Of a stretch of DNA of 64,000 nucleotides, positions 47,437-58,318 are shown piece after piece. The notes below the pieces were generated by a model, which was not told the DNA's origin, made no database searches, and saw only the letters and a program-made list of their open reading frames with translations. Each line of letters begins with the position of its first letter. Position 1 is the first letter of the stretch. The DNA lies in the NCBI RefSeq assembly GCF_011305535.1, contig NZ_CP049905.1:2883501-2947500 (forward strand). Direction: 5' to 3'. The position numbers were made by a program, and so were the translations under genes. This DNA comes from Diaphorobacter sp. HDW4B (GTDB lineage Bacteria; Pseudomonadota; Gammaproteobacteria; Burkholderiales; Burkholderiaceae_C).

Positions 47437-47793
47437 TCAGCGTGCGGGCTGCGCTTGCTGGATGCCACGTTGCACGGCCTTCAGGCGTGCGTCGTTCTCG
47501 GCCGCCTGGGCCTTGGATTCGGCCAGACGGGCTTCGGCTTCGGCGGACTCGGCATAGCGGCGCGCTTCGGTGTAATCCTTCTTCTCCATCGCGCGTTCCG
47601 CCTTGCTCCACAGATCGCGGGCCTTCTGCAGCTCCACCGGAGCGTAGGCGGTCACTTGAGGAGCGGTGGAAACACGTTGAATCGTGCTCTGGGCCACCGC
47701 CATTTCTGCGGTCGGCGCAGGGATGGACGAGCAGGCTGCTAGAGTGGCGACAGTCAGTGCCAAAGCGGCACCGCGAATGAGGGTGATGGACAT
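47437..47793 (-). CDS. DUF4398 lipoprotein
   Basis: A 118-residue lipoprotein with lipobox LAAC (Cys21) and a helical DUF4398 domain (APVELQKARDLWSKAERAM, ARRYAESAEAEARLAESKA). It resembles the N-domain of its OmpA-type neighbour, so the two probably work together at the outer membrane. Start at 47793 has GAGAGGAG 6 nt upstream. First gene of the pair. A terminator-like hairpin stands in its presumed leader. Confidence 0.85.
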   Translation of the reverse strand: MSITLIRGAALALTVATLAACSSIPAPTAEMAVAQSTIQRVSTAPQVTAYAPVELQKARDLWSKAERAMEKKDYTEARRYAESAEAEARLAESKAQAAENDARLKAVQRGIQQAQPAR

Positions 47794-47903
47794 GTGGGGC
47801 TCCTCTCGGGAAAGTGTTTTCTGCATGCGCTATGGCCAATGTGGTTCTGCGGGGCGGACAGAGCGTGTTCCGGCCGCGGTTGTCATGACAAAGCGTGCAG
47901 TTC

Positions 47904-47933
47904 AAAAAACGACAGGACGACGACGCGTCCTGT
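47904..47933 (-). terminator. Second terminator or attenuator before the DUF4398 gene
   Basis: Stem ACAGGACG / CGTCCTGT (47912-47919 with 47926-47933) then CG-TTTTTT on the minus strand, 111 nt before the DUF4398 start. Either a back-up terminator for gap or a leader attenuator. Confidence 0.65.
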
Positions 47934-48069
47934 TGCTCCGAGCCCATTTTTGACCGCATCCCGAGAGGCCCGCGTAGGTGCGGCGTTGCTATCAATGTAA
48001 GAGTAGGACGGGCAAGCCATGAGCCGCTGTCCGACATGAATTGTTAACTGAAGCGATTTCTGCAGACAA

Positions 48070-48092
48070 CAAAAAAGCGCCCGAAGGCGCTT
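48070..48092 (-). terminator. Terminator of gap
   Basis: Stem AAGCGCC-CGAA-GGCGCTT followed by TTTTTT on the minus strand, 35 nt after the gap stop. Confidence 0.9.
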
Positions 48093-48126
48093 CTTCTGAA
48101 AGGGAGCGAACTCCGATCCGGTTGGC

Positions 48127-49203
<1,077 letters not shown>

Positions 49204-49218
49204 TCACTCATGTCGGGA

Positions 49219-51276
49219 TCAACGTGCGCGTTGCAAGGCCGCTTGCACGGTCTCTGCCACGTTCTCGGGTGTGAAGCCGAAGTGCTTGAACAGCACCGGC
49301 GCAGGAGCCGATTCGCCGAAGGTGTCGATGCCGACCACGGCGGCGCAGCCGTACTTCCACCAGCCGTCGGTCACGCCCATTTCCACGGCAACGCGTGGCA
49401 GGCCTTCCGGCAGAACCAGCTTCTTGTACTTGGTGTCTTCGCGGTCGAAGGTCGTCGTGCTGGGCATGGAGACCACGCGCACGGGGATTTTCTTCTCGGC
49501 CAGCAGCTTCTGTGCGGCCACAGCCAGTTGAACTTCGGAGCCGGTGGCGATGATCACGGCCTTGGCCTTCTTGTTCAGACCCACGTCCTTGGGCTCGGAC
49601 AGCACGTAAGCGCCGCGCGAGATGTCGCCCAGATCGTTCTTGGCGAGGTATGGCAGGTTCTGGCGCGACAGCAGCAGAGCCGTTGGCTTGTTGCGGTTGG
49701 ACAGAGCCACGCTCCATGCCACGGCGGTTTCGGCCGTATCGGCAGGACGCCACACATCCAGACCAGGGATCAGGCGCAGGCTGGCTGCATGCTCGATCGA
49801 CTGGTGGGTCGGGCCGTCTTCGCCGAGGCCGATGGAGTCGTGCGTGAACACGTGGATCACGCGTTGCTTCATCAGCGCAGCCATGCGGATGGCGTTGCGG
49901 CTGTAGTCGCTGAACGTCAGGAACGTGCCGCCGTAGGGGATGAAACCACCGTGCAGGGCCACGCCGTTCATCACGGCAGCCATGCCGAATTCACGCACGC
50001 CGTAGTTGATGTGGCGGCCACCGACCAGCTCGGTCTTGTCGCCCACTTGCACTTCGGTCTGCACCACGTCGCCCTTGTCGTCGAAACGCAGAGCTGGCGT
50101 GGCCTTGGTGTTGGTCAGGTTGGAGCCGGTCAGGTCGGCGCTGCCGCCCAGCAGCTCGGGCAGCTTGGCGGTGAAGGTTTCCAGAGCGATCTGGCTGGCC
50201 TTGCGGCTGGCCACGGTTTCGGCCTTGGTATGGGCGGCGATCACGGCGTCCACAGCGGTCTGCGCGAAGTGGCGTGGCAGGTCGCCAGCCATGCGACGTG
50301 CGAATTCTTCGGCCAGTTCCGGGAAGGCAGCGGCGTAGGCATCAAATTGCTCTTGCCATGCAGCTTCGGCCACCTTGCCGGTTTCCTTGCGGTCCCAGTC
50401 ACCGTACACGTCGGCAGGGATCACGAACGGCTCGGCCGCCCAGCCCAGGGCTTCGCGGGTCAGCTTGATTTCTTCGGCACCGAGTGGCTCGCCGTGCGCC
50501 TTCGCGGTGTTGGCACGGTTGGGCGAACCCTTGCCGATGCTGGTCTTGCAGACGATCATCGTGGGCTTGTCGCCGCTCTTCTTGGCTTCGGCAATGGCGG
50601 CGTCGATGGCGTCGGCGTCATGGCCGTCCACCGCGTCGATCACGTTCCAGCCGCAGGCGCGCAGGCGCTCGGGGGTGTTGTCCACAAACCATGGGGCGAC
50701 CTTGCCGTCGATGCTGATGCCGTTGTCGTCATACAGCGCGATCAGCTTGTTCAGCTTCCATGCACCAGCCAGCGAAATCGCTTCCTGGCTGATGCCTTCC
50801 ATCAGGCAGCCGTCGCCCAGGAACACATAGGTGTGGTGGTCGACGATGGCGTGGCCTTCGCGGTTGAATTCCTTGGCCAGCAGCTTTTCTGCGAGCGCAA
50901 AGCCAACGGCGTTGGTGATGCCCTGACCCAGCGGGCCCGTGGTGGTTTCGACACCGGGGGTGATGCCATGCTCAGGGTGACCGGCGGTCTTGCTGTGCAG
51001 TTGGCGGAAATTCTTGAGTTCTTCGATCGGCAGGTCGTAGCCGGACAGGTGCAGCACCGAGTACAGCATCATCGAAGCGTGACCGTTGGACAGCACGAAG
51101 CGGTCGCGATCAGCCCACAGCGGGTTGGTCGGGTTGTGCTTGAGGTGACGCCCCCACACGGCCACGGCCATGTCTGCCATGCCCATCGGGGCACCGGGGT
51201 GACCGGAATTGGCTTGTTGAACGGCATCCATTGCGAGTGCGCGGATCGCATTCGCCATTTGTTGTGAATTGGCCAT
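49219..51276 (-). CDS. tkt: Transketolase
   Basis: A 685-residue ThDP enzyme of the pentose phosphate and Calvin-type pathways. [20 protein letters not shown] and the ThDP-binding [20 protein letters not shown] are in the N-domain; the middle has [19 protein letters not shown] and the [14 protein letters not shown] loop. It transfers two-carbon ketol units between sugar phosphates. Cotranscribed with gap. Confidence 0.97.
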   Translation of the reverse strand: MANSQQMANAIRALAMDAVQQANSGHPGAPMGMADMAVAVWGRHLKHNPTNPLWADRDRFVLSNGHASMMLYSVLHLSGYDLPIEELKNFRQLHSKTAGHPEHGITPGVETTTGPLGQGITNAVGFALAEKLLAKEFNREGHAIVDHHTYVFLGDGCLMEGISQEAISLAGAWKLNKLIALYDDNGISIDGKVAPWFVDNTPERLRACGWNVIDAVDGHDADAIDAAIAEAKKSGDKPTMIVCKTSIGKGSPNRANTAKAHGEPLGAEEIKLTREALGWAAEPFVIPADVYGDWDRKETGKVAEAAWQEQFDAYAAAFPELAEEFARRMAGDLPRHFAQTAVDAVIAAHTKAETVASRKASQIALETFTAKLPELLGGSADLTGSNLTNTKATPALRFDDKGDVVQTEVQVGDKTELVGGRHINYGVREFGMAAVMNGVALHGGFIPYGGTFLTFSDYSRNAIRMAALMKQRVIHVFTHDSIGLGEDGPTHQSIEHAASLRLIPGLDVWRPADTAETAVAWSVALSNRNKPTALLLSRQNLPYLAKNDLGDISRGAYVLSEPKDVGLNKKAKAVIIATGSEVQLAVAAQKLLAEKKIPVRVVSMPSTTTFDREDTKYKKLVLPEGLPRVAVEMGVTDGWWKYGCAAVVGIDTFGESAPAPVLFKHFGFTPENVAETVQAALQRAR

Positions 51277-51415
51277 GAGAGGCGGGCTCCGGGAGGGACT
51301 GGGGTAGAGAAAACCCCCTATTTTACTAAGTGCCCGAGGTCGGGGTCGGGAAGGGGCATCAAACCGGACTGCAAAGCCCCGTCAATCGACCGGCGATCCA
51401 CTAAAGTGTCAACCC

Positions 51416-52234
51416 ATGCAGACCGCTTCGAGCCCTTCGATGTCCCACGAAAAAACCGCCGTTTCTCCTCTCAAAAAGCCCCTCTGCGCGATGCTGCTCG
51501 CCGCCGGACGGGGCGAGCGCATGCGCCCGTTGACCGACACCACACCCAAGCCCTTGCTGATCGTGCATGGCCGCTCGTTGCTCGACTGGCACATCGCGGC
51601 GCTCACGCGTGACGGCGTGAACGACTTGGTCGTCAACACCGCCTGGCTGGGCGAAAAAATCCCGCAGCACTTGGGCGAATACTGGCCGGAACTCGCCCGC
51701 GCGGGCCGTCTGCGCTACTCGCACGAAGGCCTGGATTTCGGTCACGCGCTCGAAACCTCAGGCGGCATTGCGCGCGCCCTGCCTTTGCTCGGCGAAGCGT
51801 TCTGGCTCGCGGCGGGCGATGTGTTTGCACCGGATTTCGTGTTCGACGTGGCCAAGGCCAGCGAATTTGCAGCGTCCGACGATCTCGCCCACCTCTGGCT
51901 GGTGCCCAATCCGCAGCACAACCCGCTGGGCGACTTTGCGTTGAAGGACGGCCGCGCGCTGAACCTGCCCAAGGACCAGCCAAGCGAGTTCCCGCGTTAC
52001 ACCTACAGCACGATTGCGCTGCTCAAGGCCGAGCTGTTCCGCGCGCCGTGGTGCGACATCGCCGCAGGCAATCCGAATGGCGTGGCCGAGCCGCTCGCGC
52101 CCTTGCTGCGCAAGGCCATGGACGCGGGCCGCGTGGGCGCGACGCTCTATGAAGGCCGCTGGACCGACGTGGGCACGCCGCAGCGTCTGGCCCAGCTCAA
52201 CGCCGAAATGCTGATGCCGACCACGCGCGCCTGA
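51416..52234 (+). CDS. murU: MurNAc-1-phosphate uridylyltransferase-like nucleotidyltransferase
   Basis: A 272-residue nucleotidyltransferase with the loop LAAGRGERMRPLTDTTPKPL, then GDVFAPDF, the metal site of MurU/GlmU-type enzymes, and YTYSTIALL. In the cell-wall recycling route MurU makes UDP-MurNAc from MurNAc-1-P. Close homologues lie near pepP in related bacteria, as here. ATG at 51416; an in-frame ATG at 51440 is possible. Neighbour kinase AmgK is not in this window. Confidence 0.82.
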   Translation: MQTASSPSMSHEKTAVSPLKKPLCAMLLAAGRGERMRPLTDTTPKPLLIVHGRSLLDWHIAALTRDGVNDLVVNTAWLGEKIPQHLGEYWPELARAGRLRYSHEGLDFGHALETSGGIARALPLLGEAFWLAAGDVFAPDFVFDVAKASEFAASDDLAHLWLVPNPQHNPLGDFALKDGRALNLPKDQPSEFPRYTYSTIALLKAELFRAPWCDIAAGNPNGVAEPLAPLLRKAMDAGRVGATLYEGRWTDVGTPQRLAQLNAEMLMPTTRA

Positions 52235-52333
52235 TTCGCTCGCCCGATGGAATAACCAAGCCCGACACGGGCCGAAGCCGCATCCGTCAAAATCCAGCCC
52301 TTTTGGCGACAGAAGTCCGGGATTGGGCAGAAG

Positions 52334-53086
52334 ATGGGCATGGAATGGAGCAGCTTTGCAATGCTGCTGATCGTGGTGGCATTGGCATCTGCCTGCCAGA
52401 ATCTGACCGGATTTGCGTTCGCGCTGATCTTCGTCGGTCTGGCGGGCGCACTGCATCTGCTGCCGATTGCCGATGCGGCCAACGTCGCCGGTCTGCTCTC
52501 GCTCGTCAACGGCGTCGTCTACCTGCGCAGCCACCCGTTCAAACCGCGCTGGGACCTGCTCAAGCCCATGCTCATCAGCAGCCAGATCGGCGTGCTCATC
52601 GGCCTTGGGCTGCTGCAGCTGCTCAGCGGCAACCTCGTCAACATCCTGCGCATGCTGCTGGGCGTGACCATCATCGGCTGCGCCTTCCTGCTGCTCTCGC
52701 AAAAGGGCAAGCGCGACAAGCTTTCAGGCACGCGTTCCATGTATGTCGCAGGCGGCCTGTCGGGGCTGCTCGGCGGACTGTTCTCCACCTCGGGCCCGCC
52801 GATCGTCTATCACCTGTACCGCGAGCCGCTGCCCGCCCAGTTGATCCGCCAATGCCTGCTGGTGCTGTTCCTTGCCAACACGGTGCTGCGTCTGGGCATC
52901 GTCATCTCGATGGGCGAGTTGAGCAAGTCCTCCATCATCGTCGCTGCCTTCGCCGTCCCCATGGTCGCAGGCGTGACCTGGCTGCTCGCCAAATACCCAC
53001 CGCCGCTGCCGGTGCGCATGCTGCAGTGGCTGGTCTGCACGCTGCTGCTGCTGGCGGGCGTGAGCATGCTGATTTCGGCGTTCTGA
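52334..53086 (+). CDS. TSUP (TauE/SafE) family membrane transporter
   Basis: A 250-residue membrane protein with about seven to eight hydrophobic segments. FSTSGPPIVYHLYREPLP-type motif (LFSTSGPPIVYHL) is the TSUP signature in the second half, and an Asn/Gly-rich segment (SACQNLTGFAFALIF) the first. TSUP proteins export or import sulfite, sulfonates or organic acids. Between murU and pepP on the same strand; substrate unknown. Confidence 0.87.
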   Translation: MGMEWSSFAMLLIVVALASACQNLTGFAFALIFVGLAGALHLLPIADAANVAGLLSLVNGVVYLRSHPFKPRWDLLKPMLISSQIGVLIGLGLLQLLSGNLVNILRMLLGVTIIGCAFLLLSQKGKRDKLSGTRSMYVAGGLSGLLGGLFSTSGPPIVYHLYREPLPAQLIRQCLLVLFLANTVLRLGIVISMGELSKSSIIVAAFAVPMVAGVTWLLAKYPPPLPVRMLQWLVCTLLLLAGVSMLISAF

Positions 53087-53174
53087 GCGATAGCCGCCTC
53101 AAGCTGGCGTCAAGACGGAGGAAAAATCTCAAGCGCCCCCGGCGTGGATATCGCCGTCGCAGTACGATTGGCAG

Positions 53175-54578
53175 ATGAACTCCTCCGCATCCGACAACAC
53201 CTCTGTTTACGCCCAACGGCGCGCTCGCTTGGCATCGCAGCTTGGCAAGGGCGGCATCGCAGTCATTCCCACCGCACCCGAGCGCCAGCGCAACCGGGAC
53301 AACAGTTTTCTGTATCGGCACGACAGCTATTTCTACTACCTGACCGGGTTCACCGAACCCAACGCCTGCCTGGTGCTGGCGGCGGATGGCACGAGCACGC
53401 TGTTCTGTCAGCCCAAGGATCTGGAGCGCGAAATCTGGGACGGTTATCGCCTCGGGCCGGATGCGGCGGTGACGACACTCGGCGTGGACGCAGCCCATTC
53501 GGTGGCTGAGCTTCCCGCACGCATGCCGCGTCTGCTGGAAAACCGCGACTGCGTGTGGTATCCCTTCGCCACGCACGAAGGCTTGGCTGCGCAGGTGGAA
53601 GGCTGGCTCAACAAGGTGCGTGCGCGCGTGCGTTTCGGCGCGATGTGCCCGACCGAGCAGCGCGATCTGTGCCAGTTGCTCGACGACATGCGTCTGGTGA
53701 AGGATGCGCACGAACTGGACATCATGCGCCGCGCGGGCATCATCAGCGCGCGTGCCCATGTGCGTGCGATGCAGTGCTCGGCGCGCATGCTGCGGGCGGG
53801 CGAGGATGTGCGCGAATACCACCTCGATGCCGAGCTGCTGCACGAGTTCCGCACCAGCGGCGCGCAGTATGTGGCGTATGACTCCATCGTCGCGGCAGGC
53901 CACAACGCCTGCGTGCTGCACTACCGCGCCGACAAGGCACCCGTGAAGAAGGGCGAACTGGTGCTGATCGACGCCGGTTGCGAGCTGGACGGCTACGCGA
54001 GCGACATCACGCGCACCTTCCCGGCGGACGGCAAATTCACCGGCCCGCAGCGCGCGCTCTACGACCTGGTGCTCGCCAGCCAGGATGCGGCAATTGCCGT
54101 GACCAAAGCGGGAAGCCGCTTCAACGACCCGCACGAAGCCACGGTCGCCGTGCTCGCGCAGGGCATGCTCGACCTGGGTCTGCTCGACAAGAACAAGCAT
54201 GGCACGGCGCAGGACGTGATCGACTCGCGCGCCTACTTCCAGTTCTACATGCACCGCACCGGCCACTGGCTGGGCATGGACGTGCACGACTGCGGCAGCT
54301 ACGTGGAGCCCACCGAGATCGGCACCGTGAGCGAACGCAAGGACCCGCTCTCGGGCGAAACCATCCAGAACCGCCCAAGCCGCATCCTGCGCCCCGGCAT
54401 GGTCACCACCATCGAGCCCGGTATCTACGTGCGCCCCGCACCGGGCGTGCCCGAGCAGTTCCACCACATCGGCATCCGCATCGAGGACGACGCCGTGGTC
54501 ACCGAAACCGGTTGCGAACTGCTCACGCGCGGCGTGCCGGTGAAGGCCGATGAGATCGAGGCGTTGATGAAGGGTTGA
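53175..54578 (+). CDS. pepP: Xaa-Pro aminopeptidase (aminopeptidase P)
   Basis: A 467-residue dimetal aminopeptidase that removes the first residue before proline. N-domain SFLYRHDSYFYYLTGFTEPN, then the pita-bread metal ligands: two Asp in LIDAGCELDGYASDITRTF, His in TGHWLGMDVHD, Glu in TTIEPGIYV and Glu in IGIRIEDDAVV. Full length. The start at 53175 matches homology. A terminator follows 21 nt after the stop. Confidence 0.95.
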   Translation: MNSSASDNTSVYAQRRARLASQLGKGGIAVIPTAPERQRNRDNSFLYRHDSYFYYLTGFTEPNACLVLAADGTSTLFCQPKDLEREIWDGYRLGPDAAVTTLGVDAAHSVAELPARMPRLLENRDCVWYPFATHEGLAAQVEGWLNKVRARVRFGAMCPTEQRDLCQLLDDMRLVKDAHELDIMRRAGIISARAHVRAMQCSARMLRAGEDVREYHLDAELLHEFRTSGAQYVAYDSIVAAGHNACVLHYRADKAPVKKGELVLIDAGCELDGYASDITRTFPADGKFTGPQRALYDLVLASQDAAIAVTKAGSRFNDPHEATVAVLAQGMLDLGLLDKNKHGTAQDVIDSRAYFQFYMHRTGHWLGMDVHDCGSYVEPTEIGTVSERKDPLSGETIQNRPSRILRPGMVTTIEPGIYVRPAPGVPEQFHHIGIRIEDDAVVTETGCELLTRGVPVKADEIEALMKG

Positions 54579-54598
54579 TCCTTTCTGTCGATTCAATA

Positions 54599-54633
54599 CA
54601 AAGAGCCGGACCTGAACCCGGCTCTTTGTTTTT
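54599..54633 (+). terminator. Terminator of pepP
   Basis: Stem CAAAGAGCCGG / CCGGCTCTTTG (54599-54609 with 54618-54628), 8-nt loop, then TTTTT. Confidence 0.9.
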
Positions 54634-55546
54634 GTGCGTTGGTGAGCGGATCGGTCCTCCATTTTCTGGAAAACCCTGAGAACCTGTTCAAAGTCTCCAT
54701 ATAAACCCGCGTTCAGGACAAATTTATAGATGCATCCCATTTTGTATGGGACTTCTCAAGCCTTATTGATCAGAATTGCCCCAGCGCTTGAGGTTTGGGT
54801 TTTTAGTTTCTTTGGTTTCGTGATTGCGGAATTGAATAAATATTTACGGGGACAAATATGCGATTGCAATATCAATTGGCGGCTTTGGGGATTCTCGGGG
54901 CGATGGGGTTTTCTGCACACGCTCAGTCCGAGGTGAAAATATCCGGCGTATTGGATGCGGGTATTCAAAATTACAAGAGTGCCAACGGCAATACGGTGAA
55001 TCGTCTGCAGAATGGTGCATTCGAGACATCGCGGATGATCTTCTCCGGGAGTGAAGATCTGGGAGAGGGGCTGAAGGCCAATTTCATGCTGGAGCTGGCA
55101 CCCACAGTGGACACGGGTGATACCAGCCGCTTTGGCTTTTTCAATCGCAATTCATGGGTGGGGCTGTCGGGCAAACAGTGGGGAGAAGTGCGTCTCGGGC
55201 GTTATCTGACGGGGTCCGCCAATCTGCTGTGCCAAGTCGATCTGCACTGGTGCGGCAGCGGCTTCAATGGCACGGGCATCATGTACAACGGCGATCTGGC
55301 GACGGTGGGTCGTTGGATTTCTGGAAGTCCGGGGCGCGGCGGAAATAATAATGAAGGCATTTCCGTTGTTTCTGGTGGAAATGGAACCGCAGGCAGTGCC
55401 GAATCGAATCGCAAGAATAATGCGGTGCAATATGTGACATCGCGCATGTCGGGTTTTCAGGCCAAGCTCATGTATTCGATGGGTGAGCAGGGTAAAAATC
55501 CCAAAAATGGTTCTGGCGACCATATGGATGCGACGCTGACATATCA

Positions 55547-56818
55547 GGGAACCTCTCACAACCGGCGATTCCCCAGTCGCCCACTCCGCATGGCGAGCAG
55601 ATTGCTCATTGACTGGTTTGTTCAACGCAGATTTGGGTCATTTCGGGCCCATTGCGCCCCCGACTCTCAGGCCTTCGCCGTTTGCAGGCGCACCGGTCTC
55701 TTTGAGCTCGCTGTTTTGAAGAACGGATCGACCTTGTTTTCAAGGAACGACGCCAGGCGCTTCAAGTTGTAGCACGCAACCATCATCGTCATGACCGTGG
55801 TGGCTCTGGTCTGTCCAATCGTGCGCACGAACTTGCCGCCCATGTGACGGATGCCTGCAAACACGTGCTCGACACGCGCACGTCGCTTGGCAATGCGTTG
55901 ATTGCGTCGCTCCTGGCATTCGCTGAGCGGCTGCTTCGCTTTGGCTTTGCGCTGGATGCCATCTTTGAAGCCCAACACCTTGAGCATCTTGATGCGTTGA
56001 GCGCTCGGGTAGGCCTTGTCGGCATTGACCTCTTTGCCGGTGTTCTTCATATCCAGCACTTCATCGAAGTGATGGCCGTCGTGCTCGCTCGCTGTCCCCG
56101 TGGCCACGCCCCGGATGAAGCCGTGTTTGTGATCGACGCTCACACTCAGCTTGTAGCCAAAGTAGCGCTTGCCGTGCTTCTTGGTGTGGGTGGCATCGAT
56201 GTCTTTTTGCCGATCTTTGGCATCACCCCATTCAGGTCTTTGGCCGTTGGAGAGTTGCTCGCGTTCGCCCTTGTTCATGCGTTGGCGCGGTGCTGGCACC
56301 AAGGTCGCATCGATGGCCTGACCACCGCGCGCGATGTAGCCATGACGATGCAATTGCTCGTCCACGCCATGCAGCAAAGCCGTGGCTCCATCCACGCCCA
56401 GGCGCTCGCCAAAGCGCCAGATGGTGTTGCGGTCCGGAACGTTCATCGAGTCTTGCAGCAAACAAAATCGCTGGTAGCTCATGCGGTCAAGCAGTTGATA
56501 TTCCATCTGCTCGTCCGAGAGGTTGTAGAGCCTCTTCAGGACCATCACCCGTACCATGACCTCAGTGGGATAGGCCGGACGACCACCCTTGCGCCCATCA
56601 CTGCGCTCGATGATTCCATCGACCAGACGGGCCAGCGCGGTGAAGTCGATGTGCTGCGCAATGACTTGCAGCGGATCGCCCACTTCATCGATCTTGCGCT
56701 TGCGGGAGGCTTCGGCGAACAGGTCGAACTTCAGGGCACTGCGGGGGGTGATCATGCTGCGAATTTACTGCATCAGATGACGTGAGTCAGCGACGTCGGG
56801 AGGTTTTGAGAGGTTCCC
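55547..56818. mobile_element. IS5-family insertion sequence, about 1272 bp
   Basis: Inverted ends GGGAACCTCTCACAACC at 55547 and the complement of GGGAACCTCTCAAAACC ending 56818 (16 of 17 matched). Flanked by ATCA on both sides (55543-55546 and 56819-56822), a 4-bp target duplication. It carries one intact transposase on the minus strand. Intact ends and identical duplications point to a recent insertion. Confidence 0.9.
55667..56755 (-). CDS. IS5-family DDE transposase
   Basis: A 362-residue transposase, complete. N-terminal DUF772-type region (YPTEVMVRVMVLKRLYNLSD), then DDE residues: Asp in QAIDATLVPAPRQ, Asp in NADKAYPSAQRIK and Glu in RARVEHVFAGIRHMGG (the Y-2-R-3-E-6-K-like IS5 signature). 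Antisense to the porin. It mobilises the flanking element. Confidence 0.95.
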   Translation of the reverse strand: MITPRSALKFDLFAEASRKRKIDEVGDPLQVIAQHIDFTALARLVDGIIERSDGRKGGRPAYPTEVMVRVMVLKRLYNLSDEQMEYQLLDRMSYQRFCLLQDSMNVPDRNTIWRFGERLGVDGATALLHGVDEQLHRHGYIARGGQAIDATLVPAPRQRMNKGEREQLSNGQRPEWGDAKDRQKDIDATHTKKHGKRYFGYKLSVSVDHKHGFIRGVATGTASEHDGHHFDEVLDMKNTGKEVNADKAYPSAQRIKMLKVLGFKDGIQRKAKAKQPLSECQERRNQRIAKRRARVEHVFAGIRHMGGKFVRTIGQTRATTVMTMMVACYNLKRLASFLENKVDPFFKTASSKRPVRLQTAKA

Positions 56819-57334
56819 ATCAGGATCAGAATCTTTTTGTGGGTATCGGATATGCGCAGGTGCGTCCCGATCCGCTGTGGAACGCCAAGGGCGCGTTGAC
56901 CAGTCTGGGCGGTACCTACAAATTCGGTGCGTTGCGTGTGGGCGCGATCTACCAGTACGAAACCGCATCGGGCGCGTCGGCCAAATGGACGCGTGCCAAG
57001 TCCTGGGCGCTGACCAGCGCCTACCGTATCGATGCGTTCGAGCCCTATCTGAAATTCGGCCAGCACCGCACCAACGGCACGGGTGCATATGGCATCGTGA
57101 ACGGCACGGATGCCTTCGTGGTGAACCTCGGCACGCAGTATTCGCTGTCCAAACGCACCTCGCTGTACGCCGATTTCGTCACCGACCTGAAGGGCAGCGA
57201 CGGCAACCCGGCCGTCTACAAGAACGACACCCGTTCGGTCACCTTGGGCATCAAGCACTATTTCTGAGATTTCTGAGTGAGTGCACGGTGGCGTCCCCGC
57301 GCTGTTCGGCGGGCGTCACCAGCGGAGACAAAGC

Positions 57335-58318
57335 ATGTTGAATTTGAAGAAGGCGGCACTCGTCGGTGCCATGGCCGTGGGCTCGGTGTTGTCTGGCGGA
57401 AATGCCATGAGTGCCGACTACCCCACTCGTCCCGTGAGTCTGGTGGTGCCGTTTGCACCCGGTGGTGGCGTGGACCTGATGGCCCGCTACATCAGCAAGA
57501 AGCTGGAGGGCAAACTCGGCCAGCCGGTGATCGTGGAAAACAAGCCCGGTGCGGGCGCGGCCATCGGCACAGGTGCCGTGGCACGTGCCAAGCCCGATGG
57601 GCAGACACTGCTGTTCACCAGCGTGGCGCATGCGATCAACCCTGGCTTCTATCCCAATCTGCAGTTTGATTCGGTGAAGGATTTCGCGCCGGTGGCCGCC
57701 GTCGCGACCGCCCCCAACGGCATCGCCGCACGTGCCGACGCGCCGTTCAACACGCTGCCGGAAATGATGGCCTACGCCAAGGCCAACCCTGACAAGCTGA
57801 CCTATGGTGCGATCAGCGGATCGACGACCATGTACCTCGGCATGGCGATGTTCGTGAAGGAAGCGAACCTGCCGATCCGCTTCATTCCTTACGCAGGCAC
57901 ACCGGCCTCGGTGCAGGCGGCAGTGGCGGGCGAGGTGGATCTGGTCTCCAGCGGCTATGCGTCGTCCGACAGCTTTGCCAAGACCGGCCGTTTGAAGATG
58001 CTGGCGATTTCCACCGCCAAACCAAGCGCCATGGCACCGGGCATTCCAACGATTACGGAAGCCGCTCAACTGTCCGGTTTTGAAGTGATGAACTGGATGG
58101 GCATTCTGGCTCCGGCCAACACGCCCGCACCCATCGTCGAGCGCATCAACCGCGAGATCAAGGCGATTCTGGAAGAGCCCGAATCGGAAAAATTCTTCGA
58201 GGTGCAGAAGAACGAGCGCTTCTACAGCACGCCCGAGGAATTCCGCAAGCTGATCGCGACCGACATCCAGCGCTACGGAAAGATCATTCAGGAAACCGGC
58301 GCGAACAAGCAAAAGTGA
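57335..58318 (+). CDS. Bug (TctC-type) tripartite tricarboxylate receptor
   Basis: A 327-residue periplasmic binding protein, with a signal peptide (cleavage near AMSA-DYPTRP) and family motifs YPTRPVSLVVPFAPGGGVD, VIVENKPGAGAAIG and TSVAHAINPGFYPN. GGAGA precedes the ATG at 57335. Opens the catabolic block after the broken porin; it likely binds the aromatic or dicarboxylic substrate. The downstream isomerase-like gene starts within its stop (TGATG). Confidence 0.93.
   Translation: MLNLKKAALVGAMAVGSVLSGGNAMSADYPTRPVSLVVPFAPGGGVDLMARYISKKLEGKLGQPVIVENKPGAGAAIGTGAVARAKPDGQTLLFTSVAHAINPGFYPNLQFDSVKDFAPVAAVATAPNGIAARADAPFNTLPEMMAYAKANPDKLTYGAISGSTTMYLGMAMFVKEANLPIRFIPYAGTPASVQAAVAGEVDLVSSGYASSDSFAKTGRLKMLAISTAKPSAMAPGIPTITEAAQLSGFEVMNWMGILAPANTPAPIVERINREIKAILEEPESEKFFEVQKNERFYSTPEEFRKLIATDIQRYGKIIQETGANKQK

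Larger units (their letters stand above)
47794..48126. other. Intergenic region between gap and the DUF4398 gene
   Basis: 333 nt. Holds two minus-strand terminator-like hairpins (48070-48092 and 47904-47933) and the DUF4398 promoter. No gene recognised. Confidence 0.65.
54858..57267 (+). pseudogene. Gram-negative porin interrupted by an IS5-type element
   Basis: Betaproteobacterial trimeric porin (OmpC/Por-type) split into 54858-55546 and 56823-57267. The first part has a signal peptide (cleavage AHA-Q) and KISGVLDAGI, SRFGFFNRNSWVGLSG. The second has GYAQVRPDPLWNAKG and ends KHYF, the C-terminal Phe recognised by BAM. Joining the parts minus one 4-nt repeat gives an unbroken 377-residue frame reading LTYQ-DQNLFVGIG, so the insertion is the only visible lesion. 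It probably imported the substrate of the genes downstream. Confidence 0.92.
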
